Source: Rhodanobacteraceae bacterium (GTDB lineage Bacteria; Pseudomonadota; Gammaproteobacteria; Xanthomonadales; Rhodanobacteraceae). From it: a stretch of DNA of 64,000 nt. Every line of letters starts with the position of its first letter. Position 1 is the stretch's first letter. The translations under genes and the position numbers were made by a program. The notes under the pieces are model-generated. The model had not been told where the DNA came from. It saw only the letters and a program-made list of their open reading frames with translations, and did no database searches. This document shows positions 30,712 to 40,536 of this stretch, piece by piece. Location: NCBI GenBank assembly GCA_027019085.1, contig JALUXG010000003.1, positions 50,101 to 114,100 on the forward strand, given 5' to 3'.

Positions 30712-32817
30712 GTGGCGAAAGTAAGCAAGTCGTTCCAGTACGGTAAACATCAAGTCACGCTGGAAACGGGTGAAATCGCCCGCCAGGCGTCCGGCGCCGT
30801 GATGGTCAGCATGGGCGGGACTGCCGTACTGGTGACCGCAGTGGCCGCAACAAAGGCGCGCGAGGGACAAAGTTTCTTCCCGCTCACCGTCGACTACCAG
30901 GAAAAGTTCTACTCCGCGGGCCGCATTCCCGGGGGTTTCTTCAAGCGTGAAGGTCGTCCGACCGAAAAGGAAACGCTGACATCGCGCCTGATCGACCGTC
31001 CGGTACGCCCACTGTTCCCGGAAGAGTTCAAGAACGAAGTCCAGGTCATCGCCACCGTGATGTCGCTGGATCCGGAAATCGACGGCGACATTCCCGCCCT
31101 GATCGGCGCCTCCGCGGCGCTTACCCTCGCCGGCATTCCATTCAAGGGCCCCATCGGTGCCGCCCGTGTCGGTTACGCCAATGGCGAATACGTGCTCAAC
31201 CCCTCGACCAGCGAGCTGGAATCCTCCGAGCTGGACCTGGTTGTCGCCGGTACCGCCAATGCGGTGCTGATGGTGGAGTCCGAAGCCAAGCTGCTCAGTG
31301 AAGACGTGATGCTCGGCGCGGTGATGTTTGGTCACAGGGAGATGCAGGCAGCCATCGATGCCATCAACGCACTAGTCGCCGATGCCGGGCGCAAGCCGTT
31401 CGAATGGGAGGCTCCGACGCATGATCAATCGCTGATCGACGCTGTCCGCGAAGCGGTCGGGAACCGCATGGCCGAGGCCTTCCAGATTCGCGACAAGATG
31501 GAGCGCCGCGATGCCCTGTCGGCAATCAAGGCCGAGGTACGCGAGTCCCTGGCTGCCCGGATCGAAGCCGAAGGCTGGAACAGTGCCGAAATCGACGAGG
31601 CGCTTGGCGAGCTCGAATATCGCACCATGCGTGACGGCGTGCTCAAGACCAAGGTCCGTATCGACGGTCGCCAGCTGGATGACGTGCGTCAGATCAGCGT
31701 GCGCGTGGGCGTGTTGCCGCGCACCCACGGCTCGGCATTGTTCACGCGTGGAGAGACCCAGGCGCTGGTTACCGCCACGCTGGGCACGGCCCGCGATTCG
31801 CAGATCATCGATGCCCCGGCCGGTGAGTCGAAGGATCCGTTCCTGTTCCATTACAACTTCCCGCCGTTCTCGGTAGGCGAGACCGGCCGTGTGGGCAGTC
31901 CCAAGCGTCGTGAAATCGGCCACGGGCGTCTGGCCAAGCGTGGCGTGATGGCGGTCAAGCCGCCGATGGACGAATTCCCGTACGTGGTGCGCGTGGTCTC
32001 GGAAATCACCGAGTCCAACGGTTCCTCGTCGATGGCGTCAGTGTGCGGCTCCTCGCTGGCCATGATGGACGCCGGTGTGCCGCTGAAGGCGCCGGTGGCG
32101 GGCATCGCCATGGGTCTGGTGAAGGAAGGCGATGATTTTGTGGTTCTCAGCGACATCCTCGGCGACGAGGATCACCTGGGGGACATGGACTTCAAGGTGG
32201 CCGGCACATCCGATGGCGTGTCCGCGTTGCAGATGGACATCAAGATCGACGGCATCACAGAGGAAATCATGCGCACGGCACTGGCCCAGGCCAAGCGTGG
32301 CCGCCTGCATATCCTCGGCGAGATGGCCAAGGTCATCCAGACGCCTCGTTCGGAGATGAGCGAGTATGCGCCGCGCCTGCTGAGCATCAAGATCCATCCG
32401 GACAAGATCCGCGAGGTCATCGGCAAGGGCGGCTCCACCATCCGCTCGATCACCGAGGAAACCGGCGCCACCATCGACATCAGCGACGACGGCACCGTTG
32501 TCATCGCTTCGGTCAACCGCGCCGCTGCCGATGCGGCCAGGAAGCGTGTCGAGCAGATTGTTGCCGACGTCGAGCCGGGTCGTATCTACGAGGGCAAGGT
32601 CGCCAAGCTGATGGATTTCGGTGCGTTCGTGACCATTCTTCCCGGCAAGGACGGCTTGGTGCATGTCTCGCAGATTTGCGAGGAACGCGTGGAGAAGGTT
32701 TCCGACAAGCTCTCCGAGGGCGATATCGTCAAGGTCAAGGTGCTGGAAGTGGACAAGCAGGGCCGTATCCGCCTGTCCATGAAGGCGGTGACCGAGGATG
32801 AAAAAGCCAGCTCCTGA
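30712..32817 (+). CDS. pnp: Polyribonucleotide nucleotidyltransferase (PNPase)
   Basis: This 701-residue phosphorolytic 3'-5' exoribonuclease is a core part of the RNA degradosome. It has two RNase PH domains joined by an all-helical domain (the second PH half holds [34 protein letters not shown] and the FPPFSVGE(T)GR region). These are followed by KH ([25 protein letters not shown]) and S1 ([30 protein letters not shown]) domains. Translation starts with GTG at 30712 preceded by AAGGAGAAG. A strong terminator follows. Confidence 0.98.
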   Translation: MAKVSKSFQYGKHQVTLETGEIARQASGAVMVSMGGTAVLVTAVAATKAREGQSFFPLTVDYQEKFYSAGRIPGGFFKREGRPTEKETLTSRLIDRPVRPLFPEEFKNEVQVIATVMSLDPEIDGDIPALIGASAALTLAGIPFKGPIGAARVGYANGEYVLNPSTSELESSELDLVVAGTANAVLMVESEAKLLSEDVMLGAVMFGHREMQAAIDAINALVADAGRKPFEWEAPTHDQSLIDAVREAVGNRMAEAFQIRDKMERRDALSAIKAEVRESLAARIEAEGWNSAEIDEALGELEYRTMRDGVLKTKVRIDGRQLDDVRQISVRVGVLPRTHGSALFTRGETQALVTATLGTARDSQIIDAPAGESKDPFLFHYNFPPFSVGETGRVGSPKRREIGHGRLAKRGVMAVKPPMDEFPYVVRVVSEITESNGSSSMASVCGSSLAMMDAGVPLKAPVAGIAMGLVKEGDDFVVLSDILGDEDHLGDMDFKVAGTSDGVSALQMDIKIDGITEEIMRTALAQAKRGRLHILGEMAKVIQTPRSEMSEYAPRLLSIKIHPDKIREVIGKGGSTIRSITEETGATIDISDDGTVVIASVNRAAADAARKRVEQIVADVEPGRIYEGKVAKLMDFGAFVTILPGKDGLVHVSQICEERVEKVSDKLSEGDIVKVKVLEVDKQGRIRLSMKAVTEDEKASS

Positions 32818-32837
32818 GGCACATCCCTGAGCATCGG

Positions 32838-32866
32838 AAAAGCCCGGCTTCGTGCCGGGCTTTTTT
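32838..32866 (+). terminator. Rho-independent terminator of rpsO-pnp
   Basis: AAAAGCCCGGC pairs with GCCGGGCTTTT around a TTCGT loop, followed by a T-run to 32866. It lies 20 bases after the pnp stop. Confidence 0.95.
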
Positions 32867-32942
32867 GTAGTTGGCCATCGAAGACCGATGACGTGGCCGA
32901 CATGTTCGCGCGATAATTGCTTTTTAACCGATCGTGCTGCTG

Positions 32943-33962
32943 ATGTCCGAACCGCATGCCCATGACACGATCCGCGCCGTGCAGTGGCACGGTGATCATC
33001 TGCGCCTGCTCGACCAGCGCAGGCTGCCGAGTGAGGAGAGCTGGATCGAATGCCGTAACTGCGAGTCCGTTTATCGGGCCATTGCCGATCTGGTGGTGCG
33101 CGGTGCACCGGCCATCGGTATTGCAGCTGCCTGGGGTGTGGTTCTGGCAAGTCGGGACGGCATGGACATGCCTTCGGCATTGGCTCGTCTGCGTGAAGCG
33201 CGTCCGACAGCGGTAAACCTGATGTGGGCGCTCGACCGCATGAAACGCCGAATCGTCGACGGTACCGACGACACGCTGCTTGTCGAAGAAGCCCGGGCGA
33301 TCCAGGACGAGGATCTTCAGGCCAATCGGCGCATGGGTGCCCTCGGTGCAGCGTTGATCGAACCCGGGAGCGGGGTATTGACGCACTGCAATACGGGTTC
33401 CCTGGCTACGGCAGGTTACGGAACCGCATTGGGAGTGATTCGGGCAGGTGTCGAGCAGGGGCGGATTTCCCGTGTCTACGCAGGTGAAACGCGACCGTGG
33501 TTGCAGGGGGCCCGACTGACGATGTGGGAGTTGCGACGGGACGGCATACCCGCGCAGCTTATTGCCGATGCTGCGGCGGCCTATCTGATGCGTACCGGCA
33601 AGGTGCAGTGGGTGATCATCGGTGCCGACCGCATCGCCGCCAATGGCGATGTCGCCAACAAGATCGGGAGCTACGCGTTGGCGATCGCGGCACGCCACCA
33701 CGGTGTCCGATTCCTTGTCGTAGCCCCGTCTTCAACAGTGGACATGGCCACGGCCACTGGCGACGACATCGAGATCGAACTGCGCGATCCTGCCGAATTG
33801 CTGCAGTGCGGGGGCGTACGCACGGTGGTGGCAGGTGCCGAGGCATGGAATCCGGTGTTCGATGTCACGCCCGCGGCCCTGATCGATGCCTTCGTCAGCG
33901 AACGCGGTGTGGTTCTCAAGCCCGACGCCGCCCGCATGCGCGAGTTGTTTCCTGGCGACTGA
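32943..33962 (+). CDS. mtnA: S-methyl-5-thioribose-1-phosphate isomerase
   Basis: This 339-residue enzyme isomerises methylthioribose-1-phosphate to methylthioribulose-1-phosphate in the methionine salvage pathway. The catalytic Cys149 ([11 protein letters not shown]) and Asp229 ([12 protein letters not shown]) are present, with VRGAPAIG and [13 protein letters not shown]. The frame is open from a GTG at 32934; the ATG at 32943 is preferred but has no visible ribosome binding site. An AT-rich GATAAT lies at 32912-32917. No other salvage gene is in the window. Confidence 0.95.
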   Translation: MSEPHAHDTIRAVQWHGDHLRLLDQRRLPSEESWIECRNCESVYRAIADLVVRGAPAIGIAAAWGVVLASRDGMDMPSALARLREARPTAVNLMWALDRMKRRIVDGTDDTLLVEEARAIQDEDLQANRRMGALGAALIEPGSGVLTHCNTGSLATAGYGTALGVIRAGVEQGRISRVYAGETRPWLQGARLTMWELRRDGIPAQLIADAAAAYLMRTGKVQWVIIGADRIAANGDVANKIGSYALAIAARHHGVRFLVVAPSSTVDMATATGDDIEIELRDPAELLQCGGVRTVVAGAEAWNPVFDVTPAALIDAFVSERGVVLKPDAARMRELFPGD

Positions 33963-34124
33963 TTGCCGTACGCCGCTGCCTGCATGGTGCCCTCGGCATC
34001 GACATTTCCACGGCCATTCGCGTTGCATTGCTCAGACCCGGGAGATACATCGCAACCCATGTCGCGATGATGTCTCAAGCTATTGATTTATATATATAAA
34101 ATGACGGAAGAATTCCTCCTGTTG

Positions 34125-34133
34125 TGGTATAAT
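34125..34133 (+). promoter_or_regulatory. Extended -10 promoter of gyrA
   Basis: TGG directly before TATAAT (34128-34133) is an extended -10 element. It lies in an AT-rich island (34081-34135, with a TATATATATAAAA run) that stands out from the GC-rich surroundings. No good -35 is visible. About 86 bases of leader follow before gyrA. The rest of the mtnA-gyrA gap shows nothing coding. Confidence 0.65.
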
Positions 34134-34219
34134 CAACGGATGGTTGCGCCGTGCCTGGCAACGACCGTTCTCGCGTCGTTCGACGGCGCCGTATTGCATT
34201 CAAACCAGGGAAGCAGTTG

Positions 34220-36856
34220 ATGGCTGAACTCGCCAAAGAAGTCATACGCGTCAACATCGAAGACGAGATGCGGCAGAGCTATCTCGACTACGCCATGAGC
34301 GTGATCGTCGGGCGCGCTTTGCCCGATGCCCGCGATGGCCTCAAGCCGGTGCATCGGCGTGTGCTCTTCGCGATGAACGAACTCGGCAATGCCTGGAACA
34401 AGTCCTACAAGAAATCGGCCCGCGTGGTCGGCGATGTCATCGGTAAATACCATCCGCATGGCGATGTCTCGGTCTACGACGCCATCGTGCGCATGGCGCA
34501 GCCGTTTTCCCTTCGCTACATGCTGGTCGACGGGCAGGGCAACTTCGGCTCAGTCGACGGCGACAGCGCCGCGGCAATGCGTTACACCGAAGTGCGCATG
34601 GCCCGGCTCACGCACGAGCTGCTGGCCGACATCGACAAGGAAACGGTGGACTTCGGACCCAACTACGACGAATCCGAAAGCGAACCGCTGGTACTGCCGA
34701 CACGCGTACCCAATCTCCTGATCAACGGCTCGGCCGGCATCGCGGTCGGCATGGCCACCAATATTCCGCCGCACAACCTGGGGGAAACCGTCGCCGCGAC
34801 CATCGCCCTGATCGATGATCTCTCATTGGGCGTCGATGAACTGATGCAGTACATCCCGGGTCCGGATTTCCCCACCGCCGGCATCATCAATGGTGCGGCG
34901 GGCATCCTCGAGGCCTACCGTACCGGACGTGGACGCATCTACGTGCGCGCCCGGGCCGAGATCGAGACCGAGCCGAACGGCCGCGAGACGATCATCGTCA
35001 CCGAGCTGCCCTATCAGGTGAACAAGGCACGCTTGATCGAGAAGATTGCCGAGCTGGTCAAGGACAAGAAGATCGAGGGCATTTCCGAACTGCGCGACGA
35101 GTCCGACAAGGACGGCATGCGCGTGGTGATCGAGATCCGCAAGGATGCCATGGGCGATGTGGTGCTGAACAACCTGTTCCAGCAGACCCAGCTGCAAGTC
35201 ACGTTCGGCATCAACATGGTGGCGCTGCTCGATGGCCGTCCGCAGCTGCTGGACCTGAAGCAGGCGCTGGAGGCGTTCATACGCCATCGTCGCGAGGTCG
35301 TCACCCGGCGCACCATCTTCGAATTGCGCAAGGCGCGCTCCCGTGCCCACATCCTGGAAGGCCTGACCGTCGCGCTGGCCAACATCGATCCGATGATCGA
35401 GCTGATCAAGCAATCCGAGACACCGCAGGTGGCACGCGAGCGGATACTCGCGCGGCGCTGGGAGCCGGGCCTTGTCAGTGCCTTGCTCGGCGCTGCCGGC
35501 GCCGAGGCATCGCGCCCCGAGGACATGGATCCACGTGACGGCTTGCGCGAGGATGGTTACCAGCTGTCGGACAGGCAGGCCCAGGAAATCCTGGCCATGC
35601 GCCTGCACCGGCTGACCGGCCTGGAGCAGGAAAAGCTCAGCGACGAATACCGCCAGCTGCTCGACACCATACGTGGCCTGATCGCCATCCTCGAGGATCC
35701 CGACAGGTTGCTTGCGGTGATCCGCGAGGAACTGGAATCGGTCAAGGCCGAGTATGGCGACCCACGCCGTACCGAAATCCAGCATTCGCAGGAAGACCTC
35801 GATGTACTCGACCTGATCGCTCCCGAGGACGTGGTGGTGACGCTTTCGCATACCGGCTACGTCAAGCGTCAGCCGGCAACCACCTACCGGTCGCAGAAGC
35901 GTGGCGGCAAGGGTCGTTCGGCCTCGGCCCTCAAGGAAGAGGATTTCGTCGCCCAGTTGTGGGTGGTCAACACCCACGACACGCTGCTGACCTTCACCAG
36001 TACCGGGCGCGTTTACTGGCTCAAGGTCTACCAGATTCCGGAAGCGGGCCCGCACGCACGCGGCAAGCCCATGGTCAACCTGCTTCCGCTATCGGAGGGC
36101 GAACAGGTTCAGGCGGTGTTGCCGGTTCGCGAATACGAGGAAGGTCGTTTCGTGTTCTTCGCCACGCGCAACGGCACCGTGAAGAAAACGCCACTGACCG
36201 AGTTTGCCTTCCAGTTGCAGAAGGGCAAGATCGCGATCAGGCTGGCCGATGACGATGCCCTGGTCGGTGCCGAACTGACCAACGGAGATCGCGACGTGAT
36301 GCTCTTCGCATCGAATGGCAAGTGCGTGCGTTTTGCCGAAAGCGAGGTTCGCGCCATGGGACGTACCGCGGCAGGCGTGCGTGGCATGAGGCTGACTGGC
36401 GATGCCAGCGTGGTCTCGATGCTGGTTGCCCGGGAGGGCGATATCCTGCTGGCCACCGAGCGCGGCTACGGCAAGCGTACGCCCCTCGAGGAGTTTCCGA
36501 CCAAGGGACGTGCCATCCAGGGCGTGATTGCCATCAAGTGTTCTTCACGCAACGGCGCACTGGTGGCTGCCGTGCAGGTCACGCAGGCACACGAACTGAT
36601 GATGATCTCCAACCAGGGCACGCTGGTGCGCACCCGAGTCGAGGAAGTGTCCTGCCTCGGTCGCAATACCCAGGGGGTGACCCTTATCCGCCTGCCCGGG
36701 GACGAGCATCTGGCGGGCGTGGTTCGGCTTGAGGCCGAAGAGGATGTCGGAGACGAAGCCGATGACGACGGTCAGGAAAGTGCTGCCGGTACGGCATCAC
36801 CGGAAGGCCCTGCAGGGCTGGACGACGAAAATGACGCAGGCCCTCAAAAGGACTGA
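34220..36856 (+). CDS. gyrA: DNA gyrase subunit A
   Basis: This 878-residue type II topoisomerase subunit breaks and rejoins DNA to add negative supercoils. It has the breakage-reunion domain with the catalytic Tyr in the [14 protein letters not shown] region, and a C-terminal beta-pinwheel with the gyrase-type QKRGGKG box. It ends in an acidic, poorly structured tail (from about residue 835). The quinolone-determining stretch reads [10 protein letters not shown], so residue 83 is Val where E. coli has Ser; Asp87 is kept. AGGGA lies upstream of the ATG at 34220; an in-frame extension to 34151 is less family-like. Confidence 0.97.
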   Translation: MAELAKEVIRVNIEDEMRQSYLDYAMSVIVGRALPDARDGLKPVHRRVLFAMNELGNAWNKSYKKSARVVGDVIGKYHPHGDVSVYDAIVRMAQPFSLRYMLVDGQGNFGSVDGDSAAAMRYTEVRMARLTHELLADIDKETVDFGPNYDESESEPLVLPTRVPNLLINGSAGIAVGMATNIPPHNLGETVAATIALIDDLSLGVDELMQYIPGPDFPTAGIINGAAGILEAYRTGRGRIYVRARAEIETEPNGRETIIVTELPYQVNKARLIEKIAELVKDKKIEGISELRDESDKDGMRVVIEIRKDAMGDVVLNNLFQQTQLQVTFGINMVALLDGRPQLLDLKQALEAFIRHRREVVTRRTIFELRKARSRAHILEGLTVALANIDPMIELIKQSETPQVARERILARRWEPGLVSALLGAAGAEASRPEDMDPRDGLREDGYQLSDRQAQEILAMRLHRLTGLEQEKLSDEYRQLLDTIRGLIAILEDPDRLLAVIREELESVKAEYGDPRRTEIQHSQEDLDVLDLIAPEDVVVTLSHTGYVKRQPATTYRSQKRGGKGRSASALKEEDFVAQLWVVNTHDTLLTFTSTGRVYWLKVYQIPEAGPHARGKPMVNLLPLSEGEQVQAVLPVREYEEGRFVFFATRNGTVKKTPLTEFAFQLQKGKIAIRLADDDALVGAELTNGDRDVMLFASNGKCVRFAESEVRAMGRTAAGVRGMRLTGDASVVSMLVAREGDILLATERGYGKRTPLEEFPTKGRAIQGVIAIKCSSRNGALVAAVQVTQAHELMMISNQGTLVRTRVEEVSCLGRNTQGVTLIRLPGDEHLAGVVRLEAEEDVGDEADDDGQESAAGTASPEGPAGLDDENDAGPQKD

Positions 36857-36873
36857 CCGCAGGATCTCAATCG

Positions 36874-36910
36874 CAGGATACGCGGCGGATCGATTCGTCC
36901 GCGTATCCTG
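36874..36910. terminator. Bidirectional terminator-like hairpin between gyrA and the peroxiredoxin gene
   Basis: CAGGATACGCGG (36874-36885) and CCGCGTATCCTG (36899-36910) form a perfect 12-pair stem around a 13-base loop. It fills the 54-bp gap between two convergent genes. No long T-run is present on either side. Confidence 0.6.
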
Positions 36911-37396
36911 TCAGGGTGTGCCGATGGCTTCCAGCATGGTTTCGGCGTTCGAGACCCGGAACTCGCCCGGAGCTTCCACATTGAGGACGCGAATCACCCC
37001 GTCCTCGGCGTACAGGGCGAAGCGGCGACAGCGCAGGCCCATGCCGTATCCACTGCCATCCAGCTCGAGGCCCAGGGCGCGCGTCAGCTCGGCATTGCCG
37101 TCGGCCAGCATGAGCAGGTCGTCCGGGACTTGTTGCGACGCACCCCACGCAGCCATCACGTAGGCATCGTTGACCGCCATGCAGGCCACGGCGATCCCCA
37201 GCTTGCGAAAATCGGGCATGTGCGCCACGTATCCGGGCAGGTGCTTTTCCGAGCAGGTGGGGGTGAACGCGCCGGGGACGGCGAACAGGAGCGTGTGCCG
37301 CCCGCGGAAAAGGGTATCCGTGGTGACGGTTTCCACGCCGTCGCCAAGCCGGGTCAGGCTGGCCCGGGGTATGCGTTCTCCCACGCGGATGCTCAT
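36911..37396 (-). CDS. Prx5/AhpE-type peroxiredoxin
   Basis: This 161-residue thiol peroxidase reduces hydrogen peroxide and alkyl hydroperoxides. The peroxidatic Cys48 lies in the PGAFTPTCSEKHLPGY motif, with VNDAYVMAAW downstream, as in the Prx5 subfamily of fungi and proteobacteria. Other cysteines are C72 and C123 (GLRCRRFAL); the second sits where most relatives have Ser, so it could be involved in resolving the disulfide, but that is inference. The start at 37396 has an AGGA motif upstream and gives the usual MSIRVGERIP opening. Confidence 0.9.
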   Translation of the reverse strand: MSIRVGERIPRASLTRLGDGVETVTTDTLFRGRHTLLFAVPGAFTPTCSEKHLPGYVAHMPDFRKLGIAVACMAVNDAYVMAAWGASQQVPDDLLMLADGNAELTRALGLELDGSGYGMGLRCRRFALYAEDGVIRVLNVEAPGEFRVSNAETMLEAIGTP

Positions 37397-37530
37397 GTGG
37401 ATGTCCTGTGTGTAAGGCCCTGGCCGGGCTGGCCAGGCATTGGGTGCGGTCGACTTGAAAGCCATGCCGGGGTACCCATTATGCCTTACAGGCGGGTAGC
37501 TTCCCGCAACCAATGAAGGAGCACTTCATC

Positions 37531-37983
37531 ATGAACATTTCCCGTTACACGCCCTGGAATACGGCAGGCAGCCTGCAGAAGGAGTTCAAGCAGGTTCTCG
37601 ATCATTATTTCGGCGAAGAAACCAGCGACCAGTCCGACGTGGTGACCAGCCAGTGGACACCGCGCGTGGACATTCGCGAGGAGAACGACGGATTCGTGAT
37701 CTTCGCGGACATCCCCGGCGTCGACCCCAAGGATATCGAGGTCAGCATGGACAACGGTATCTTGTCGATCCGGGGCGAGCGCCGCAATGAAAGCCGCAAC
37801 GAGAACGACAAGTACACACGCGTCGAACGCATGCACGGCGTTTTCTATCGTCGTTTTGCATTGCCCGACAGTGCCAATGCCGAGGGTGTCAGTGCCAAGG
37901 GTCGACATGGCGTGCTCGAAATCCGCATTCCGAAAAAGCCCGAAAGCACCCCGCGCCGCATCAACATCGAGGCCAGTGAATAG
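37531..37983 (+). CDS. Small heat-shock protein, Hsp20 family
   Basis: This 150-residue ATP-independent holdase chaperone has a central alpha-crystallin domain from about residue 42 (TPRVDIREENDGFVIFADIPGVDPKDIEVSMDNGILSIRGER) to the conserved GVLEIRIPKKPE. AAGGAG (37516-37521) nine bases upstream supports the ATG at 37531 over an in-frame ATG at 37513 that overlaps this site. It is followed by a J-domain co-chaperone, a sensible stress-response pairing. Confidence 0.93.
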   Translation: MNISRYTPWNTAGSLQKEFKQVLDHYFGEETSDQSDVVTSQWTPRVDIREENDGFVIFADIPGVDPKDIEVSMDNGILSIRGERRNESRNENDKYTRVERMHGVFYRRFALPDSANAEGVSAKGRHGVLEIRIPKKPESTPRRINIEASE

Positions 37984-38010
37984 GACTCAGTGAAGTAGTC
38001 TTCGGGTCGG

Positions 38011-38045
38011 GATCCGGCGCGTCCGTCTGGCGGCCGCGCCGGATC
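38011..38045 (+). promoter_or_regulatory. Inverted repeat between hsp20 and cbpA
   Basis: GATCCGGCGCG (38011-38021) and CGCGCCGGATC (38035-38045) are perfectly complementary with a 13-base loop. It could be an intercistronic RNA stem that separates or attenuates the two genes; no T-run follows. Confidence 0.45.
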
Positions 38046-38095
38046 GCTTGCGCCTGACCATGGCGTTGATGGCGAATACGAATTGAGGAGTCCCG

Positions 38096-38995
38096 ATGGA
38101 ATTCAAGGATTACTACCGCATTCTCGGTGTCGACAGTACGGCAGATGAAACCGCGATCCGTGCTGCGTACCGCAAGCTTGCACGCAAATACCATCCGGAC
38201 AAGAACAAGGAATCGGATGCCGAAGAAAGATTCAAGGAGGTCAACGAGGCGTATGAAGTCCTGAAGGACAAGGAAAAACGCGCCTCGTACGACCAGTTGC
38301 GTGCCGGGGGTTACCGCGGTGGCGACAGTTTCCAGCCGCCTCCCGGCTGGACGCAGGGCGGACCCGGATTCGATTTTGGAGGCGGTGGCGACTTCAGCGA
38401 TTTCTTCGAAAGCCTGTTCGGACGTGCGTCCGGGCGCCAGGCTGGGTCCTACCGGACCCGGTCCATGCGTGGCCAGGACATCAGCGCCGATATCGACATC
38501 GACCTGGCGACGGCCTATGCCGGAGGCAGCACCCGGCTTGGCCTGCATGACGGCGCGGGCAGTGAGCGCGTGCTGGACGTGAAGATTCCCGCCGGCATCG
38601 AATCGGAGAAAACCATCCGATTGAGTGGCCAGGGTCATCCGGGTGCGGGGGGTGGACCGGCAGGAGATTTGCTGCTCAAGGTCCATATCCGGCCACATGC
38701 CCGATTCCGGCTGGAGGGCCGGGATATCGTGACCAGCCTTCCGGTCGCGCCGTGGGAGGCCGCACTGGGTGCCAAGGTCGCCGTTCCCACGCTTGGCGGC
38801 ATGGTCGACATGCAGGTGCCCGCCGGTTCCCAGAGCGGGCGCAAGTTGCGCCTGAAGGGGCGCGGGCTTCCCGGCAAGCCTGCCGGAGACCAGTTGGTGG
38901 TTCTGGAGATACACGTACCACCAGCCGATGACGAGCATGCCCGGAAGGCCTATGCGGCGTTCCGTGACGCCTTCAAGGGATATGATCCACGCTGA
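38096..38995 (+). CDS. cbpA: CbpA-type DnaJ co-chaperone
   Basis: This 299-residue Hsp40 has an N-terminal J domain with the HPD tripeptide (KYHPDKNK, near residue 32) that stimulates the ATPase of DnaK. A Gly/Phe-rich linker (residues 72-105) follows, then two C-terminal substrate-binding domains. The DnaJ zinc-finger cysteines are absent, which fits CbpA rather than DnaJ. GAGGAG lies just before the ATG. The hsp20-cbpA arrangement suggests common stress control. Confidence 0.92.
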   Translation: MEFKDYYRILGVDSTADETAIRAAYRKLARKYHPDKNKESDAEERFKEVNEAYEVLKDKEKRASYDQLRAGGYRGGDSFQPPPGWTQGGPGFDFGGGGDFSDFFESLFGRASGRQAGSYRTRSMRGQDISADIDIDLATAYAGGSTRLGLHDGAGSERVLDVKIPAGIESEKTIRLSGQGHPGAGGGPAGDLLLKVHIRPHARFRLEGRDIVTSLPVAPWEAALGAKVAVPTLGGMVDMQVPAGSQSGRKLRLKGRGLPGKPAGDQLVVLEIHVPPADDEHARKAYAAFRDAFKGYDPR

Positions 38996-39020
38996 GTGGC
39001 GTAGCGAGCTGGCTGCCCTT

Positions 39021-39386
39021 TCAGGAATCCAGAAGGTTCTTGATGGTGCTGGCCAGCTCGCTTTCGTTGATCGGTTTGGTCACATATCCACGTGCACCCT
39101 GGCGCATGCCCCAGACACGGTCGGTGTCCTGGTCCTTGGTCGTGACCAGGATGATCGGGATGTGCGCGGTTTCCTCGTCCTTGCTTATCATGCGGGTGGC
39201 CTGGAACCCGTTGAGGTTGGGCATGACCACATCCATCAGGATCAGGTCGGGTTTTTCCCGCTTTGCAGCCTCGACTCCGGCTGCGCCATCTTCTGCAGTC
39301 AAGGCCTCATGGCCGAGTTGTTCGACGATGCGCTTGATGCCAAGCAATTGCGACGGCGAGTCGTCGACGATCAGGATGCGCGCCAT
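39021..39386 (-). CDS. pilH: Response regulator, PilH-like
   Basis: This 121-residue single-domain receiver has the acidic pocket D8/D9, the phospho-acceptor Asp52 (LMDVVMPNLNG) and Lys104 (VTKP). There is no output domain. The sequence, including the ARILIVDDSPSQLLGI opening and VWGMRQGARGYVTKP, closely follows PilH of the type IV pilus chemotaxis-like (Pil-Chp) system of Xanthomonadales and Pseudomonas. No other pil gene is in the window, so the pathway call rests on sequence only. An ATG four codons upstream is an alternative start. Confidence 0.85.
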   Translation of the reverse strand: MARILIVDDSPSQLLGIKRIVEQLGHEALTAEDGAAGVEAAKREKPDLILMDVVMPNLNGFQATRMISKDEETAHIPIILVTTKDQDTDRVWGMRQGARGYVTKPINESELASTIKNLLDS

Positions 39387-39525
39387 GTGATACCCCATAC
39401 TGCAAGAAATCAGGAATGTGCAATTCGGCCATTTTACGTGGCATGGCAGGCCGGGCCAAGCCATTACACATCATGACTGCCCCCCGGCATGATGTCGACA
39501 GCTCGCCGGTTCATGGCGATTGTGC

Positions 39526-40536
39526 TCAATTTTCGGCGAACGACACCAGGCATCGGCCCCAGGAACGGTTTTCGAGCATGTCGGCAAATTGCTGGGGGAG
39601 CTCCTCAAGCATCAGGGTCCGCGTATGGATGCGTTGCAGGTGCGCCGGTTTCCAGTCGTCGGCAAGGTGCTGCCAGACCCGTTCGCGAAGGTCGCGTGCC
39701 GTGCCCGCCGAGGCAATGCCAAGCAGGCTCACGCCGCGGATGATGAACGGCATCACCGTGGTCGACAGCGACATACTGGCGGCGAGGCCGCAGCTGGCGA
39801 CGTTGCCATAGGGTGTCGTGGCAGCCAGCAAACCGGCCAGGATGTCTCCACCAACGCAATCGAGTACGCCGCCGAAACGGGCCGAATCGAGTGGCTTGCC
39901 GCTGAACGGCAGGTCATGGCGATCCAGGCACTGGCTTGCTCCCAGCTCGCGCAGAACATCGAAACGCTCGCGCTTGCCGCTGATGGCGTGCACCTCGTAA
40001 CCGGCGCGATGGAAGATATCCACGCCCAGCATGCCCACGCCGCCGGTGGCTCCGCTGATCGCGATCGGACCAAGATCGGGCGTTTGCCGGTTTTCCTGCA
40101 TGCGCAGCAGGGCCAGACCGGCAGTGAATCCGGCTGTCCCGAGGATCATCGATTCCTTCAGGCTGAGTCCGGATGGCAAGGCAATCGTCCAGGCAGCGGG
40201 CAGGCGCACCAGCTCGCTGTAGCCACCATCGCGTGTTTCGGACAATCCGCAACCGGTGCACAGCACCGCATCGCCTTCCCTGAAAGCCGGGTCGGACGAA
40301 GCAACGACATGACCGGCGACATCGATGCCACCGACCAGCGGGAAGCGACGCAGGATCCGGCCCTGGCCGGTGCCAGCCAGGGCATCCTTGTAATTGACCG
40401 AGGAATACGCGGCACGCACCACGACCTCGCCGGGGGAGAGGGCGTCCAGTGTCAGCGTTTCGAGGCCTGCACGGTAACCCTTGTCGTCGTTGTGGATGCG
40501 AAAGGCCTTGAACGGATCGGAGAACTTCGCGTTCAT
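39526..40536 (-). CDS. acuI: Acrylyl-CoA reductase AcuI/YhdH, MDR family oxidoreductase
   Basis: This 336-residue NADPH-dependent medium-chain reductase belongs to the YhdH/AcuI family, which reduces toxic acrylyl-CoA to propionyl-CoA. Typical parts are SSVNYKDALAGTG near residue 50, the GIDVAGHVVAS strand, ILGTAGFTAGLAL and the nucleotide-binding GATGGVGMLGVD. There are no zinc-binding ligands. The start at 40536 overlaps the stop of the upstream methyltransferase (ATGA); the frame stays open further but without family match. Confidence 0.9.
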   Translation of the reverse strand: MNAKFSDPFKAFRIHNDDKGYRAGLETLTLDALSPGEVVVRAAYSSVNYKDALAGTGQGRILRRFPLVGGIDVAGHVVASSDPAFREGDAVLCTGCGLSETRDGGYSELVRLPAAWTIALPSGLSLKESMILGTAGFTAGLALLRMQENRQTPDLGPIAISGATGGVGMLGVDIFHRAGYEVHAISGKRERFDVLRELGASQCLDRHDLPFSGKPLDSARFGGVLDCVGGDILAGLLAATTPYGNVASCGLAASMSLSTTVMPFIIRGVSLLGIASAGTARDLRERVWQHLADDWKPAHLQRIHTRTLMLEELPQQFADMLENRSWGRCLVSFAEN

